Assembly (NCBI GenBank): GCA_026129525.1
Contig: JAHCHW010000007.1
Span: forward strand, 196,561 to 260,560
Source: Chitinophagales bacterium
Lineage (GTDB): Bacteria; Bacteroidota; Bacteroidia; Chitinophagales; LD1
Length of the DNA: 64,000 bases
Direction: 5' to 3'
The position numbers and the translations under genes are program-made. Shown here in pieces: positions 21,665 through 31,530 of this stretch. Each line of letters starts with the position of its first letter. Within the stretch, counting starts at the first letter, position 1. The notes below the pieces were generated by a model. That model saw only the letters and a program-made list of their open reading frames with translations, was not told the DNA's origin and searched no databases.

Positions 21665-22747
21665 ATGTTACACTGGTTGGCTCTCCTCTTTCTATTCGGT
21701 TTTAGTTTTTGTTCGGCTCAATCGCACTGTACAGTATTAGGACACGCCACCGGTTTTGCCGATAGCACCTTGTTGTTGCTAAGCGATGCATCTTCCTCTC
21801 AGGTAATAGATTCCGCATACATTTTAAACGGCAAGTTTACCCTTAAAAGCCCTGTAGCCGACAAAGCTTTAGAGGTAGTGCTAAGCACTGTTGACCATCG
21901 CGACTACAAGTTTTTTTGGATGGAAAGCAATACAACACTCACCTTTAAAGGAGAAAAAGGCAAGTTTAAAAATGCAGCGGTTACGGGTGCAAAAACCCAA
22001 AACGAAGCCAACCTTTTAGAAAACAGCATTAACCCTGTTAAGGATAAACGCGATTCGCTTTACCAACTTTTCTATGCCGATACAACCGCAAAAGCAAGAG
22101 ATTTGCTTTATCCAAAGTTTAAAGAGTTGGATAAGCAGGAAGAAGCAGTTTATCAATCTTTTATCAGAGAGTACTCCGGTTCGCTGGTCAGTGCAAACGT
22201 GCTCAATATTTACAAAACCACCTGGGCGTTCGATACCGTAAAAGTGTTGTTTACATTATTAAGCCCGGAAAACAAACAGTCGGAATACGGCAAACAGACA
22301 GCAGCGTTTATTGCAGTGTATAAAAATGTAAAAGCAGGCGACCGGTATGCCGATTTTACATTGCCCGATACAGCAGGTAAAAAAATAAGTTTATCAGATT
22401 TTAAAGGCAAGGTTGTTTTGGTTGAGTTTTGGGCATCGTGGTGTTATGGCTGCATACAAACTAACCCTGCCCTTGTAAAAGTATATAATGAGTTTAGCCC
22501 AAAAGGATTCGAAGTAATAGGTGTTTCCTTAGATAAAGACAGAGCCTCATGGATAAAAGCCATACAAAAGGATAGTTTATCGTTTACAAACCTTAGCGAT
22601 TTGAAGGGCGATCAGAACACAGCTGCGTTGATATATGGCATTAGTGCTATTCCCGATAATATTTTGATTGACAGAAACGGTATTGTTATTGCAAGAAACT
22701 TAACTGCCAAAGAACTTACAAACCGGCTCCGGCAACTCTGCAATTGA
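21665..22747 (+). CDS. Secreted TlpA-like thiol-disulphide oxidoreductase with DUF4369-type N-domain
   Basis: 360 residues. Signal peptide to about residue 19, then a beta-rich domain typical of DUF4369 (HCTVLGHATGFADSTLLLLSD ...), a helical linker, and from about 225 an AhpC/TSA-TlpA thioredoxin fold. The active site is WASWCYGC with Cys260 and Cys263, and the cis-Pro is in GISAIPDNILID. Such proteins reduce periplasmic disulphides in Bacteroidota. It begins 4 bases after the frameshifted Cys-rich gene, whose product could be a substrate; that link is inference. Confidence 0.9.
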   Translation: MLHWLALLFLFGFSFCSAQSHCTVLGHATGFADSTLLLLSDASSSQVIDSAYILNGKFTLKSPVADKALEVVLSTVDHRDYKFFWMESNTTLTFKGEKGKFKNAAVTGAKTQNEANLLENSINPVKDKRDSLYQLFYADTTAKARDLLYPKFKELDKQEEAVYQSFIREYSGSLVSANVLNIYKTTWAFDTVKVLFTLLSPENKQSEYGKQTAAFIAVYKNVKAGDRYADFTLPDTAGKKISLSDFKGKVVLVEFWASWCYGCIQTNPALVKVYNEFSPKGFEVIGVSLDKDRASWIKAIQKDSLSFTNLSDLKGDQNTAALIYGISAIPDNILIDRNGIVIARNLTAKELTNRLRQLCN

Positions 22748-22840
22748 TAGCATAACCATCCCCTACTTCTGTTTCTATTATACTATTTCAGGCATTTATA
22801 AAGAATTGCTTTACTTTATACCACACTAAACCTTATTCCT

Positions 22841-25800
22841 ATGAAAAGTACAACCTTACTATTGGCATTATGGATGGCAGCATGCAGCTTGTTTGCCCAA
22901 CAGCCTACTGTTAAATGGACGGCCACCATAGAACCCCGGAAAGTATTTATTGAAAACAAAGGACAGTTTGACAACTGCCTGCCTGCCGAAGGGCAATCCG
23001 GTTTTCATTCACCCGACAAGGTGTTGTTTGCCACCGAGCATGGAGCTGTGCAAATACTGTTCAGCAAAAAGGGAGTTACCTACCTGCTACAAAAGAGAGA
23101 ATACCGCAAAACGGAAAAGCAGCGCAAATACGATTTAAACAAACCCTACAAAGAATGGGAGCAGGAAGAATATTCAGCAAAGGTAGAAACCGATGCGGTA
23201 AGTATAGAATGGGAAAATGCCGATGCGGGGGTACAGTTGGAAGGCGTAGAGCAAGCGGGGCATTACTATAACTACTCAGCCGGTAAGCGGCAAATAAGCG
23301 GTGCGCGGGCTTTCGAAAAAATAGTGTACCGCAACTTGTACCCGGGTATTGATGCAGAGTTTGTGTTTCACCCGCAAGAGGGAATAGAATACAACTTTAT
23401 AGTTCGTGCAGGTGCCGATGCAACCAAGATAAAGATAAAGTATGCAGGCATAGAGCGAATGGAAAGCGATGCCGAAGGCAACCTGTTGCTGCCCACCTTG
23501 TTCGGCAACATGGTTGACCATGCTCCGGTTACCTACTATGCCGGAAACCCGGCTTCTAAAATTGCCTCGCGGTTTGTGAAGAATGGTAACAGTGTTGGCA
23601 TTGCGTTAGGCAAGTACGATAAAACCAAAGAAGTGGTAATTGACCCTTGGACAGTAACCCCCGCTCTTCCAAACTCTAACAAAGTTTTTTGTGTAAAAAC
23701 CGATAGCAGCGGCAACGTATATGTATATGGTGGCGATTCTCCCTTTAAGTTACAGAAGTATAATGCCGCAGGTGCATTGCAATGGACCTATTCCACCCCG
23801 TGGGATTCATCCAATGCCTGGTTCGGCACGCTTATAGTTGATAAGGCGGGGAACTCCTACATTACCAGAGGTTCACTTGCCGCTATCTCGAAGATTAATA
23901 CTGCCGGAACAATGGTGTGGACAAAAGAAATTTCAACCGCATCGTCAGGTGATGAATACTGGGGATTAGCTTTAAACGCAGATGAAACACAACTAATTGT
24001 AGGAGGAACACTGGATTATGGGGGCTTAAAGATTAGTGGTGTGCTTTATGATATTGATTTAAATACAGGTACTCCAATAGATACTGTTAAAGTAACTTAT
24101 GCCGGAATAGTGTATCCGTATCCGAATGAAGTGCGAGCTATTTGTTACTCACCCAACGGGAACTACTACTTTCTAACTACTGATACAATTGGCGGGGCAA
24201 CACCCGCGTTTGGAATAACCTTCCGAACAAAACACGGTAGAGCGTTCGCTTATAAGGGTCCTGATTTCGGATTCACTCCTCAAGGGCAAAATATTATTTG
24301 TGCAAATGCATACTACATCTATAACTCTACAGGTGACTCAATAGTAAAAAGAGATATAAATACCGGCAGTATCTTAATGGGAGACAAAATATCAGGAGGC
24401 GGAGTTGGAACTGTGGGTATAGGTATTGCCCCGAAAAACGGGGGTATAGCTATTGACAACTGCGGCAATGTGTATGTGGGTTCGCAAACAGCAGTGTATA
24501 AATACGATGGTAATCTCAATGTTATAGATTCGGCTGCTACTCCCGGTGCCGTGTATGCATTAGCCGTAAGTAAAAACGGTGAGGTTGCCGCCAGCGGGGC
24601 AGGCTTTGTTGCCGTCATAAACATGTCGGCATGCGGTCAGTATCTTTCTCCGCCATTCAATCTTACCGTTAACAACACCAACACCACTTGCGCGGGCATG
24701 TGCAACGGAAGTGCCACTGCGGTTACTGCCAATGGCACTGCCCCTTTCAGTTATATATGGTCGAACGGTGCTACCTCGGCAACAATTAGCGGTTTGTGTC
24801 CGGGCAGTTACTATGTTACGGTAACCGATGCCGGAGGAAGTTCAATGGTGGCAGGCACTAACATTTTGTTGTCGCCTTTTGCTCTCACCGACTCGGTGCT
24901 GCACACCACCTGCGGAGGCAATACCGGTGCAGTGGGTATTGTTTCGCTTACCGGTGTAGCTCCTTATACTTTTTTGTGGAGCAACGGAGCTGTTACTTCT
25001 TCCATTATTGGTGTAAGCCCGGGTTTATATTCCGTAACGGTTACCGATGCCATAGGTTGTGTTTTAACCAAAAACTTTACTGTGTTGGGAAGCGGAAACA
25101 GCCCGGTAACCATAACTTCGAGCCATATAACAATTTGTGAGTACGACAGTGCGCTGTTATGTGCCCCTGCCGGTTACTTAGCTTATCAGTGGAGCAATGG
25201 CGCCAGCACCGCCTGTTTTGTAACCAATGTTGACAATGTTTACTCCGTTACCGTTACCGATGCCAATTACTGCACTGCATCCTCCAACAGCATACCGCTT
25301 TGGGTAGTGGCAGGTCCACCGGTATCCATTACAGTTTCCGGAAATGTTCTTACTGCCACCACTGTAGGGCAGGCAGTAGCTTACCAGTGGTATCGCAACA
25401 ACAGCTTAATAAACTTTGCCACAGGCAGCACCTATACCGCACAATTGCAAGGTTACTATACGGTAGCCGTTACCGGTACAAACGGATGTGTAAGGGTTTC
25501 ATCACCGGTGTATTTTTCCCCCTGTACCGCTCACTTTGTTTTGTTTCCCGATTTAAATACACCGCATAATTGGTTTGCGGTTAATCAGGCAACAGGGGCG
25601 GCACCCATCAGTTACCTTTGGAGTTGGGGCGATGGTGCTACTTCTGCCGGAGCTTTTCCTACGCATACTTACGATACTGCGGGGTATTACAACATTTGCC
25701 TGAGTATTACCGATGCAAACGGATGCAGCGCTACTTATTGCGACTCATCGGTTTACTTGTATAAAACAGAGAATGCTGTTACCGTAAACGTAGTCAGCCA

Positions 25801-26062
25801 ACTGCCCGGTAATATAAAAGAAGCGGATGACGCAGGGGAAATGTTTCTTTTCCCGAATCCTGCAGGCGATGTATTGAATATTCGATACAGGGGTTTACAG
25901 GCTGAACGTGTTCGTTTGTTTAATATAAACGGACAACTGCTCAAAGAAATCGCTCAACCTGCCGATAACAGAATAGCTGTACACGAACTACCGGCAGGGG
26001 TGTATGTTGCCGAACTAAAAATTGAAAGCAGCACGGTACGGTTAAAGTGGAGTAAAAAATAG
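22841..26062 (+). CDS. Large T9SS-secreted protein with DUF7948-like, propeller, SprB, PKD and sorting domains
   Basis: 1073 residues with a signal peptide (ending SLFAQ). Residues about 30-270 resemble the N-domain that precedes SBBP propellers (VFIENKGQFDNC ... YRNLYPGIDAEF). Residues about 275-600 show beta-propeller-like repeats (NVYVYGGDSPFKLQKYNAAG). From about 608 come SprB-like Cys-containing repeats (GTAPFSYIWSNGATSATISG), then an Ig-like stretch, a PKD domain near 910-975 (ISYLWSWGDGAT) and a type A T9SS sorting domain at about 1000-1073 (LFPNPAGDVLNI ... LPAGVYVAELK). Expected at the cell surface or released; an adhesin or matrix role is inference. Confidence 0.88.
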   Translation: MKSTTLLLALWMAACSLFAQQPTVKWTATIEPRKVFIENKGQFDNCLPAEGQSGFHSPDKVLFATEHGAVQILFSKKGVTYLLQKREYRKTEKQRKYDLNKPYKEWEQEEYSAKVETDAVSIEWENADAGVQLEGVEQAGHYYNYSAGKRQISGARAFEKIVYRNLYPGIDAEFVFHPQEGIEYNFIVRAGADATKIKIKYAGIERMESDAEGNLLLPTLFGNMVDHAPVTYYAGNPASKIASRFVKNGNSVGIALGKYDKTKEVVIDPWTVTPALPNSNKVFCVKTDSSGNVYVYGGDSPFKLQKYNAAGALQWTYSTPWDSSNAWFGTLIVDKAGNSYITRGSLAAISKINTAGTMVWTKEISTASSGDEYWGLALNADETQLIVGGTLDYGGLKISGVLYDIDLNTGTPIDTVKVTYAGIVYPYPNEVRAICYSPNGNYYFLTTDTIGGATPAFGITFRTKHGRAFAYKGPDFGFTPQGQNIICANAYYIYNSTGDSIVKRDINTGSILMGDKISGGGVGTVGIGIAPKNGGIAIDNCGNVYVGSQTAVYKYDGNLNVIDSAATPGAVYALAVSKNGEVAASGAGFVAVINMSACGQYLSPPFNLTVNNTNTTCAGMCNGSATAVTANGTAPFSYIWSNGATSATISGLCPGSYYVTVTDAGGSSMVAGTNILLSPFALTDSVLHTTCGGNTGAVGIVSLTGVAPYTFLWSNGAVTSSIIGVSPGLYSVTVTDAIGCVLTKNFTVLGSGNSPVTITSSHITICEYDSALLCAPAGYLAYQWSNGASTACFVTNVDNVYSVTVTDANYCTASSNSIPLWVVAGPPVSITVSGNVLTATTVGQAVAYQWYRNNSLINFATGSTYTAQLQGYYTVAVTGTNGCVRVSSPVYFSPCTAHFVLFPDLNTPHNWFAVNQATGAAPISYLWSWGDGATSAGAFPTHTYDTAGYYNICLSITDANGCSATYCDSSVYLYKTENAVTVNVVSQLPGNIKEADDAGEMFLFPNPAGDVLNIRYRGLQAERVRLFNINGQLLKEIAQPADNRIAVHELPAGVYVAELKIESSTVRLKWSKK

Positions 26063-26158
26063 TTTTGGCGCCAGCAAACGGAACTGCACCCGTTTTAACG
26101 ACTAATACAAGCAGCAAAACAAGATGCCATGTGCACACAGGGTTTTGTGTGTATCGTG

Positions 26159-26166
26159 TAAATTTG
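26159..26166 (+). promoter_or_regulatory. Perfect -7 box TAAATTTG
   Basis: TAAATTTG matches TAnnTTTG exactly and lies 62 bases before the M43 protease start. The nearest TTTG upstream (26144) is only 11 bases away, so the -33 element is not convincing. Confidence 0.35.
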
Positions 26167-26228
26167 TTTTCATTGTTTCCTAAATATCCGCAAACCAACC
26201 TAACGTAGTTTCAAAACATCTTACCCGT

Positions 26229-29200
26229 ATGCAAAAACTGTTACTTGCCGTATTGTGTGTAATTGCCTTGCAAGGCATTCGTGCACAGCAAAAATGTTAT
26301 TCCACCCAGGTTGTTGACCAGTTACGCGTTGCCGACCCTGTATATCATCAGGGCTTGCTCGATGCGGAGTTGAGTTTAAAAAAGTGGGTGGCTTCCGGTG
26401 AGCAAGACCCTTACTATTCGGCACGGGCAGTACGCACTATTCCATTAGCGGTGCATGTGCTGTATAATACAACCGCGCAAAACGTGAGCGATGCCGCCAT
26501 TCAGAATGTGGTAAACAAACTCAATCAGGCATACCGCAAACTGAATACCTCGCTTAATTCGGCCCGCTCGGCAGTGCAGCCTTTGGCAGCCGATGTGGAA
26601 ATTGAATTTTGTTTGGCACAGCGCACCCCATCGGGGCAGGCAACCAACGGTATTGAGCATGTGCAAACTTCCACCTCGTGTTTTAATTATACTTCTTCGC
26701 CTAATGCTATGAAGAGCACCTCTACCGGAGGTGCTAATCCGTGGAATTCATCCAAATACCTGAATGTATGGATAGTTGATTTATGCGGCAGTTCGCCCAC
26801 AACAGGCGGAACAGCCGGCTATGCTTACTTGCCTACCACCGGTATGCACGGCTCCAGTATTGACGGTTTGGTAATTGAGTATTCTATTGGAATGAATGTA
26901 GAAACCTGGGTGCACGAAATTGGGCACTACTTAGGCTTGCATCACATTTGGGGCGACCTTTCGGGCAATGCCTGCGGCAATGTTTTTCCCGATACCGATG
27001 ACGGCTTTAGCGATACCCCCGACTCCAAAGACCCCAATTACGGTTGCAGCTACAAAATGTCGTGCACTAACAATTCATCGTATGGCGACCAGTACGAAAA
27101 CTACATGGACTACAGCAGTTGCACCGTGTTGTTTACCACGCAGCAAGCTAACTACATGAATAATGTGCTTACTAACACGCGCGGTAGTTTGGTAACCAAC
27201 AACCTTGCCTGCACACCCCTTAGCGGACCGGTGGCAAGCTTTACGGCAACACCCACTTCAATTTGTACAGGACAAACCGTGCAGTTTACCAGCACATCTA
27301 CCGGAACTAATCTTACTTACAGTTGGTCGTTCCCCGGTGGCACACCTTCTACCTCCACCGTACAAAATCCGGCTGTGGTTTACAACACAGCAGGCACATA
27401 CAGTGTAACCCTTACCGTAACAAGCGGTGGGCAAAACAACACTGCCACACAAAACAATTACATTGTGGTATCGGGTGCCAACGCATTGCCCTTACAACAG
27501 GGTTTTGAAAGCACCACATTTCCGCCAACCGGTTGGACAATTACAAATGCCGATAACAGCACCACATGGGTACGCACTACCTCGGCAAGCGGTTACGGCA
27601 CTTCAAGCGCCAGCGCTTATGTAAACAACTACAACTACAGTTCTACTAACCAAAAAGATTGGCTCATTACTCCCTCGTACAATTTTGCTTCGGTTAGTGC
27701 CGGACGAATAAAGTGGGATTATGCTTATGCTCCTTACACGCAGTCGGGTTATTCCGATTCGCTCGAAGTGTTTTACTCCACCAACTGCGGAACTACATGG
27801 ACTTCTATCTGGAAAAAAGGAGGAAGTTCGCTTGCTACGGCTACTGCTACAAGTTCCAACTTTGTTCCTACTTCATCGCAATGGAAAACCGATTCGGTGT
27901 CGTTAGCCTCCTTAAACGGGCAGGCAAATGTTCGCTTTGCATTTGTGAATACGAACCGCTATGGCAACAACATCTTCTTGGATAATGTAAACATCTTTAA
28001 TGCTACACCTCCGCAGGGGCAGGCACCCGTAGCTGATTTTGTGGGAGTGCCTACAACGGTTACCGTTGGCAACTCCGTTGCATTTACCGATTTATCAACC
28101 AACACCCCAACTTCGTGGAGTTGGAGTTTTACAGGAGGTACGCCAAGCACTTCAACCATTCAAAACCCTTCTATAGTTTACAATGCGGTGGGAACATACC
28201 CGGTTACGCTTACCGCCACCAACGCCAACGGCAGCAACTCTGTTACTAAAACCGCTTACATAACGGTAGTGCAGGGCGGTGGCACACAAACCTGCGATAC
28301 CCTCACCAACTTTGTAGCACAGGATACCCTAACCTATTACGTGTTTACCAACAACGGTGGTTATGTAACGGGGCACAATGCACAGGCTGATAAAGCCAAA
28401 GCAGAATACTACGTTAATCCAACACCCGGAGCACAAGTAACTGGTGCATTGTTCTATTTTGTTGTTGCCAAAACCCTGAACCCGAATACGGCATTTATAA
28501 CTGCAAAGGTTTGGGATGCCACAGGCACCGGTAATTCTCCGGGCAATACGCTTGCCTCCAAGCAAGTGCTTATAAGTTCTATTGCACAAAATGTTGCCGC
28601 GCAGCAATTAACCTTTGTAAGCTTTAATACTCCGGCAACCGTTAGCGGAAACTTTTTTGTGGGTTTCGAAATGACCAACGCTGCAGGCGATACGGTGGCA
28701 TTGGTTTCGTCAACCATGAACTCGCCCGCGCCTAATTACGGTTGGGAACAAAAGAGCAACAACTCCTGGGCAACCTTCCAGCAATCGTACGGTATTAACG
28801 GCTTAGACCTTTTTGCTTTGCCCATTATTTGCACCGGCTCGCAAGGGCAGGGGCCAACCGCATCGTTTACATCAAACAACACTACTACCTGTTCGGGAGG
28901 AACAATTTCGTTTACGAGTACATCAACCGGAAACCCTACCTCTTACAGTTGGTCGTTCCCCGGAGGAACGCCTTCGTCATCCACTTCTGCCAATCCTACG
29001 GTTACGTACAACACAGCAGGTACTTACAATGTTTCGCTTACAGTGTACAATGCCAACGGAAGCAATAACAGTACGCAGAACAATTACATTACCGTTTACG
29101 CCAAGCCAACGCTTACTATGGATGCTACCCCTGTTTCGTGTTTTGGCGGCAGCAACGGCTCGGCAAGTGCATCGGCAACCGGGGGCTTAGCACCTTACAC

Positions 29201-30482
29201 TTACAGTTGGAGTGGTGGCGGCACTGGCAGTGTTATCAACAACAAACCTTCGGGTTCATACACGGTTACGGTTACCGACAACCGTCAGTGTACTGCATCG
29301 GCTTCCATAAACATTGGTCAGCCTTTAGCGGCTTTAACGCTTACGCCAAATGCGGTTGATGCCTTGTGCGGCTTGCCTAACGGCAGCGCATCGGTAGCGG
29401 CAACGGGTGGTGCAGGCGGTTACATTTATTCGTGGAGTACGGGAGGCACCAATCAAAGCATTGTAAACCTCAGCGCAGGCAATTACAGCGTTACGGTTAC
29501 CGATGCCAATAACTGCACATCGTCCGTTTCAATAGCCATAACCAATCAAACAGTAAGCGTTGATGTAAATGTTAACACAACTGCGGCTTGCGGCTCTAAC
29601 AACGGCTCTGCATCGGCTGTGGTAACCAACAGTACGCAATCGGTTAGCGGCTACAACTGGAACACGGGCGGAACTTCCGGCTCTATTGCCAACCTTGCAC
29701 CCGGCACCTACTCTGTAACGGTTACACTTGCCAACGGTTGCACCGGTACTGCCACCGGGCAGGTAGTTTCAGCAACAGCGCCTACGGCTTCTGCGGCTCC
29801 TATAAACGGCACTTGTCAAACAGCACCGCAAATTAACCTAACCGTTAACGGTGGCACTGCGCCATTTTCATATTCGTGGAGTAACGGTGCAAGTACCGAA
29901 GATGTGCAGGGAATTCCGGCAGGCTCGTATAGCGTAACTATTACCGATGCCAACGGTTGTTCTGTTTCTGCGGCTGCTTCGGTTGCCGATAACTCAACCG
30001 TTAGTGTAACGTTCAGTACACAAAATCCTGTGCAGGGCAACGATGGCAGCATTACCGCCAATGCGGGCGGTGGTGCTGCTCCGTACACTTATCAGTGGAG
30101 TAATGGTGGCACAACACAAACCATCAGCAACCTTAATGCCGGTACATACACGGTTACCGTTACCGATAATGCAGGCTGTATTAAAGTGGCAAGCGTAACC
30201 ATACTCAGCACCGGTATTACTGCCGTGCAGGATATACTTTCGGTAACTGTGTTCCCGAATCCTGCTTACGATGTGTTGAATGTTGCTATTGAACTGAGCC
30301 GCGGACAGGATGTTGATGTAGAAATATTAAATGCAATTGGTCAGCAGGTTTATGAAACCCGCTTGCCGAACTATAACTCGGGTACTGAACGCTTTGATAT
30401 TGGCACACTTGCCGCTGGGGTATATGTGGTTAGAGTGAATGTGGCAGGCAGCACGCACGCAGTGCGATTGGTGAAATTGTAA
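26229..30482 (+). CDS. Secreted M43 (pappalysin-type) metalloprotease with PKD/SprB modules and T9SS signal
   Basis: 1417 residues. A signal peptide (to about 22) precedes a propeptide and the peptidase domain, where HEIGHYLGLHH (229-239) gives the zinc motif HExxHxxGxxH and YMDYSSC provides the Met-turn at Met293. Then follow a PKD domain (about 338-412, TYSWSFPGGTPSTST), a cleaved-adhesin/MAM-like jelly roll (about 420-590, FPPTGWTITNADNSTTW), further PKD domains, several SprB-like repeats (APYTYSWSGGGTGSV) and a type A sorting domain (VFPNPAYDVLNV ... AAGVYVVRV). A cell-surface or secreted protease, exported by T9SS. All catalytic residues are present. Protein substrates unknown. Confidence 0.93.
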   Translation: MQKLLLAVLCVIALQGIRAQQKCYSTQVVDQLRVADPVYHQGLLDAELSLKKWVASGEQDPYYSARAVRTIPLAVHVLYNTTAQNVSDAAIQNVVNKLNQAYRKLNTSLNSARSAVQPLAADVEIEFCLAQRTPSGQATNGIEHVQTSTSCFNYTSSPNAMKSTSTGGANPWNSSKYLNVWIVDLCGSSPTTGGTAGYAYLPTTGMHGSSIDGLVIEYSIGMNVETWVHEIGHYLGLHHIWGDLSGNACGNVFPDTDDGFSDTPDSKDPNYGCSYKMSCTNNSSYGDQYENYMDYSSCTVLFTTQQANYMNNVLTNTRGSLVTNNLACTPLSGPVASFTATPTSICTGQTVQFTSTSTGTNLTYSWSFPGGTPSTSTVQNPAVVYNTAGTYSVTLTVTSGGQNNTATQNNYIVVSGANALPLQQGFESTTFPPTGWTITNADNSTTWVRTTSASGYGTSSASAYVNNYNYSSTNQKDWLITPSYNFASVSAGRIKWDYAYAPYTQSGYSDSLEVFYSTNCGTTWTSIWKKGGSSLATATATSSNFVPTSSQWKTDSVSLASLNGQANVRFAFVNTNRYGNNIFLDNVNIFNATPPQGQAPVADFVGVPTTVTVGNSVAFTDLSTNTPTSWSWSFTGGTPSTSTIQNPSIVYNAVGTYPVTLTATNANGSNSVTKTAYITVVQGGGTQTCDTLTNFVAQDTLTYYVFTNNGGYVTGHNAQADKAKAEYYVNPTPGAQVTGALFYFVVAKTLNPNTAFITAKVWDATGTGNSPGNTLASKQVLISSIAQNVAAQQLTFVSFNTPATVSGNFFVGFEMTNAAGDTVALVSSTMNSPAPNYGWEQKSNNSWATFQQSYGINGLDLFALPIICTGSQGQGPTASFTSNNTTTCSGGTISFTSTSTGNPTSYSWSFPGGTPSSSTSANPTVTYNTAGTYNVSLTVYNANGSNNSTQNNYITVYAKPTLTMDATPVSCFGGSNGSASASATGGLAPYTYSWSGGGTGSVINNKPSGSYTVTVTDNRQCTASASINIGQPLAALTLTPNAVDALCGLPNGSASVAATGGAGGYIYSWSTGGTNQSIVNLSAGNYSVTVTDANNCTSSVSIAITNQTVSVDVNVNTTAACGSNNGSASAVVTNSTQSVSGYNWNTGGTSGSIANLAPGTYSVTVTLANGCTGTATGQVVSATAPTASAAPINGTCQTAPQINLTVNGGTAPFSYSWSNGASTEDVQGIPAGSYSVTITDANGCSVSAAASVADNSTVSVTFSTQNPVQGNDGSITANAGGGAAPYTYQWSNGGTTQTISNLNAGTYTVTVTDNAGCIKVASVTILSTGITAVQDILSVTVFPNPAYDVLNVAIELSRGQDVDVEILNAIGQQVYETRLPNYNSGTERFDIGTLAAGVYVVRVNVAGSTHAVRLVKL

Positions 30483-30574
30483 GCAAGTTTGTTTTACGTA
30501 AACGGTGCAGCAGTATGGATTACAAATGAATAAAATAAATTTACCTGAAAGTGTTTACTTAAAAACTTTCGAAC

Positions 30575-31369
30575 ATGCGTTACATTCTCTTTGTTGCTGT
30601 TTTTGCTATTCCGCTTACGGGCTTTTCGCAGAAGGTTAAAAAGCCCAAACGTGAGCGACCTGCACCGCAGTGGGATACACTTTATTTTAAAAACGAGTTT
30701 TCGGTAGATGTTAGCCCTGTAATAAATTTTCTTACAGGCGATTTTGGTAATGTGCGCCAAAGTTTTGGCGCTACTTACCGAAGGTTTTTCGATAAAAATG
30801 ATGCGCTTCGCATTGGTACTCGCCACGGTTACCATAACTATGCTACAAGCTATGACCGACTTAGGAATGCTGATGCCGGTTTCGTTTATATGGGCGATTC
30901 TATACTTCCCATGAAACCCGGTGATACAGTTTTTACACGTTCTTTTCAGCAAACGCGCTATTACACACCCGATATCCGCTTTGGTTACGAACACCGCTTT
31001 GGCAAGCGAAGAGTAAAGTGCATGTTGGGAGTTGATGCGTTAATAGGAGTGGAGCGTATTCGTACAATTGAAAACGAACAACATTTTACCTTTCAAACTT
31101 ATACCGATTCGTTAGGCACTTCGTATTTCATTGTGTCCGACCCTTACCCGCAGTTTCCGTACAACGAGAATATTGTAACCAACCTAAAGGTGGGGCTTTC
31201 GCCATTTGTAGGCGCGCAAATTCATCTTACTAAACGTTTTTCACTTAACGCTTGCTTTCTGCTCGATTTGTTTTGGACCATTCCTGTTTCGGGCAAACCC
31301 AAGTACTCCGGCTTTAATATCAGCACCGATGCCTTTATAGCCGACATTGGTTTTACGGTGCATTTTTAG
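30575..31369 (+). CDS. Outer-membrane beta-barrel protein
   Basis: 264 residues. The signal peptide ends GFSQ. A basic linker (KVKKPKRERPAPQW) is followed by alternating beta strands ending in ITVHF-like IGFTVHF, the final aromatic residue typical of barrels inserted by BamA. The strands SVDVSPVINFLTGDFGN, FGYEHRFGKRRVKCMLGVDA and LSPFVGAQIHLTKRFSLNACF resemble small Bacteroidota barrels. No specific subfamily or ligand. Downstream of the protease gene, same strand, 92-base gap. Confidence 0.75.
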   Translation: MRYILFVAVFAIPLTGFSQKVKKPKRERPAPQWDTLYFKNEFSVDVSPVINFLTGDFGNVRQSFGATYRRFFDKNDALRIGTRHGYHNYATSYDRLRNADAGFVYMGDSILPMKPGDTVFTRSFQQTRYYTPDIRFGYEHRFGKRRVKCMLGVDALIGVERIRTIENEQHFTFQTYTDSLGTSYFIVSDPYPQFPYNENIVTNLKVGLSPFVGAQIHLTKRFSLNACFLLDLFWTIPVSGKPKYSGFNISTDAFIADIGFTVHF

Positions 31370-31458
31370 AACGCTCAAGGCAAGGCAGCGAAAAGTAAAG
31401 GAAACTGCGGCTTACGTCATTCAACCCGCTGCCCCGTTTACTTTTTCGGCATCTCTGC

Positions 31459-31466
31459 TACATTTG
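31459..31466 (+). promoter_or_regulatory. Perfect -7 box TACATTTG before ffh
   Basis: TACATTTG matches TAnnTTTG exactly, 65 bases before the ffh start. Around 31436-31440 only a weak GTTTA lies at the -33 distance. Confidence 0.4.
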
Positions 31467-31530
31467 CGTTCCCTTAACAGAAAGGCTTACAGAGGAGAAA
31501 ATTTATTGATTACCAATTTTTCGCAAAACT

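Noticed and set aside
30494..30994. Minus-strand frame of 166 residues
   Set aside because: Lies antisense to the barrel gene, which has a signal peptide and the typical barrel end; no family features in the antisense frame.
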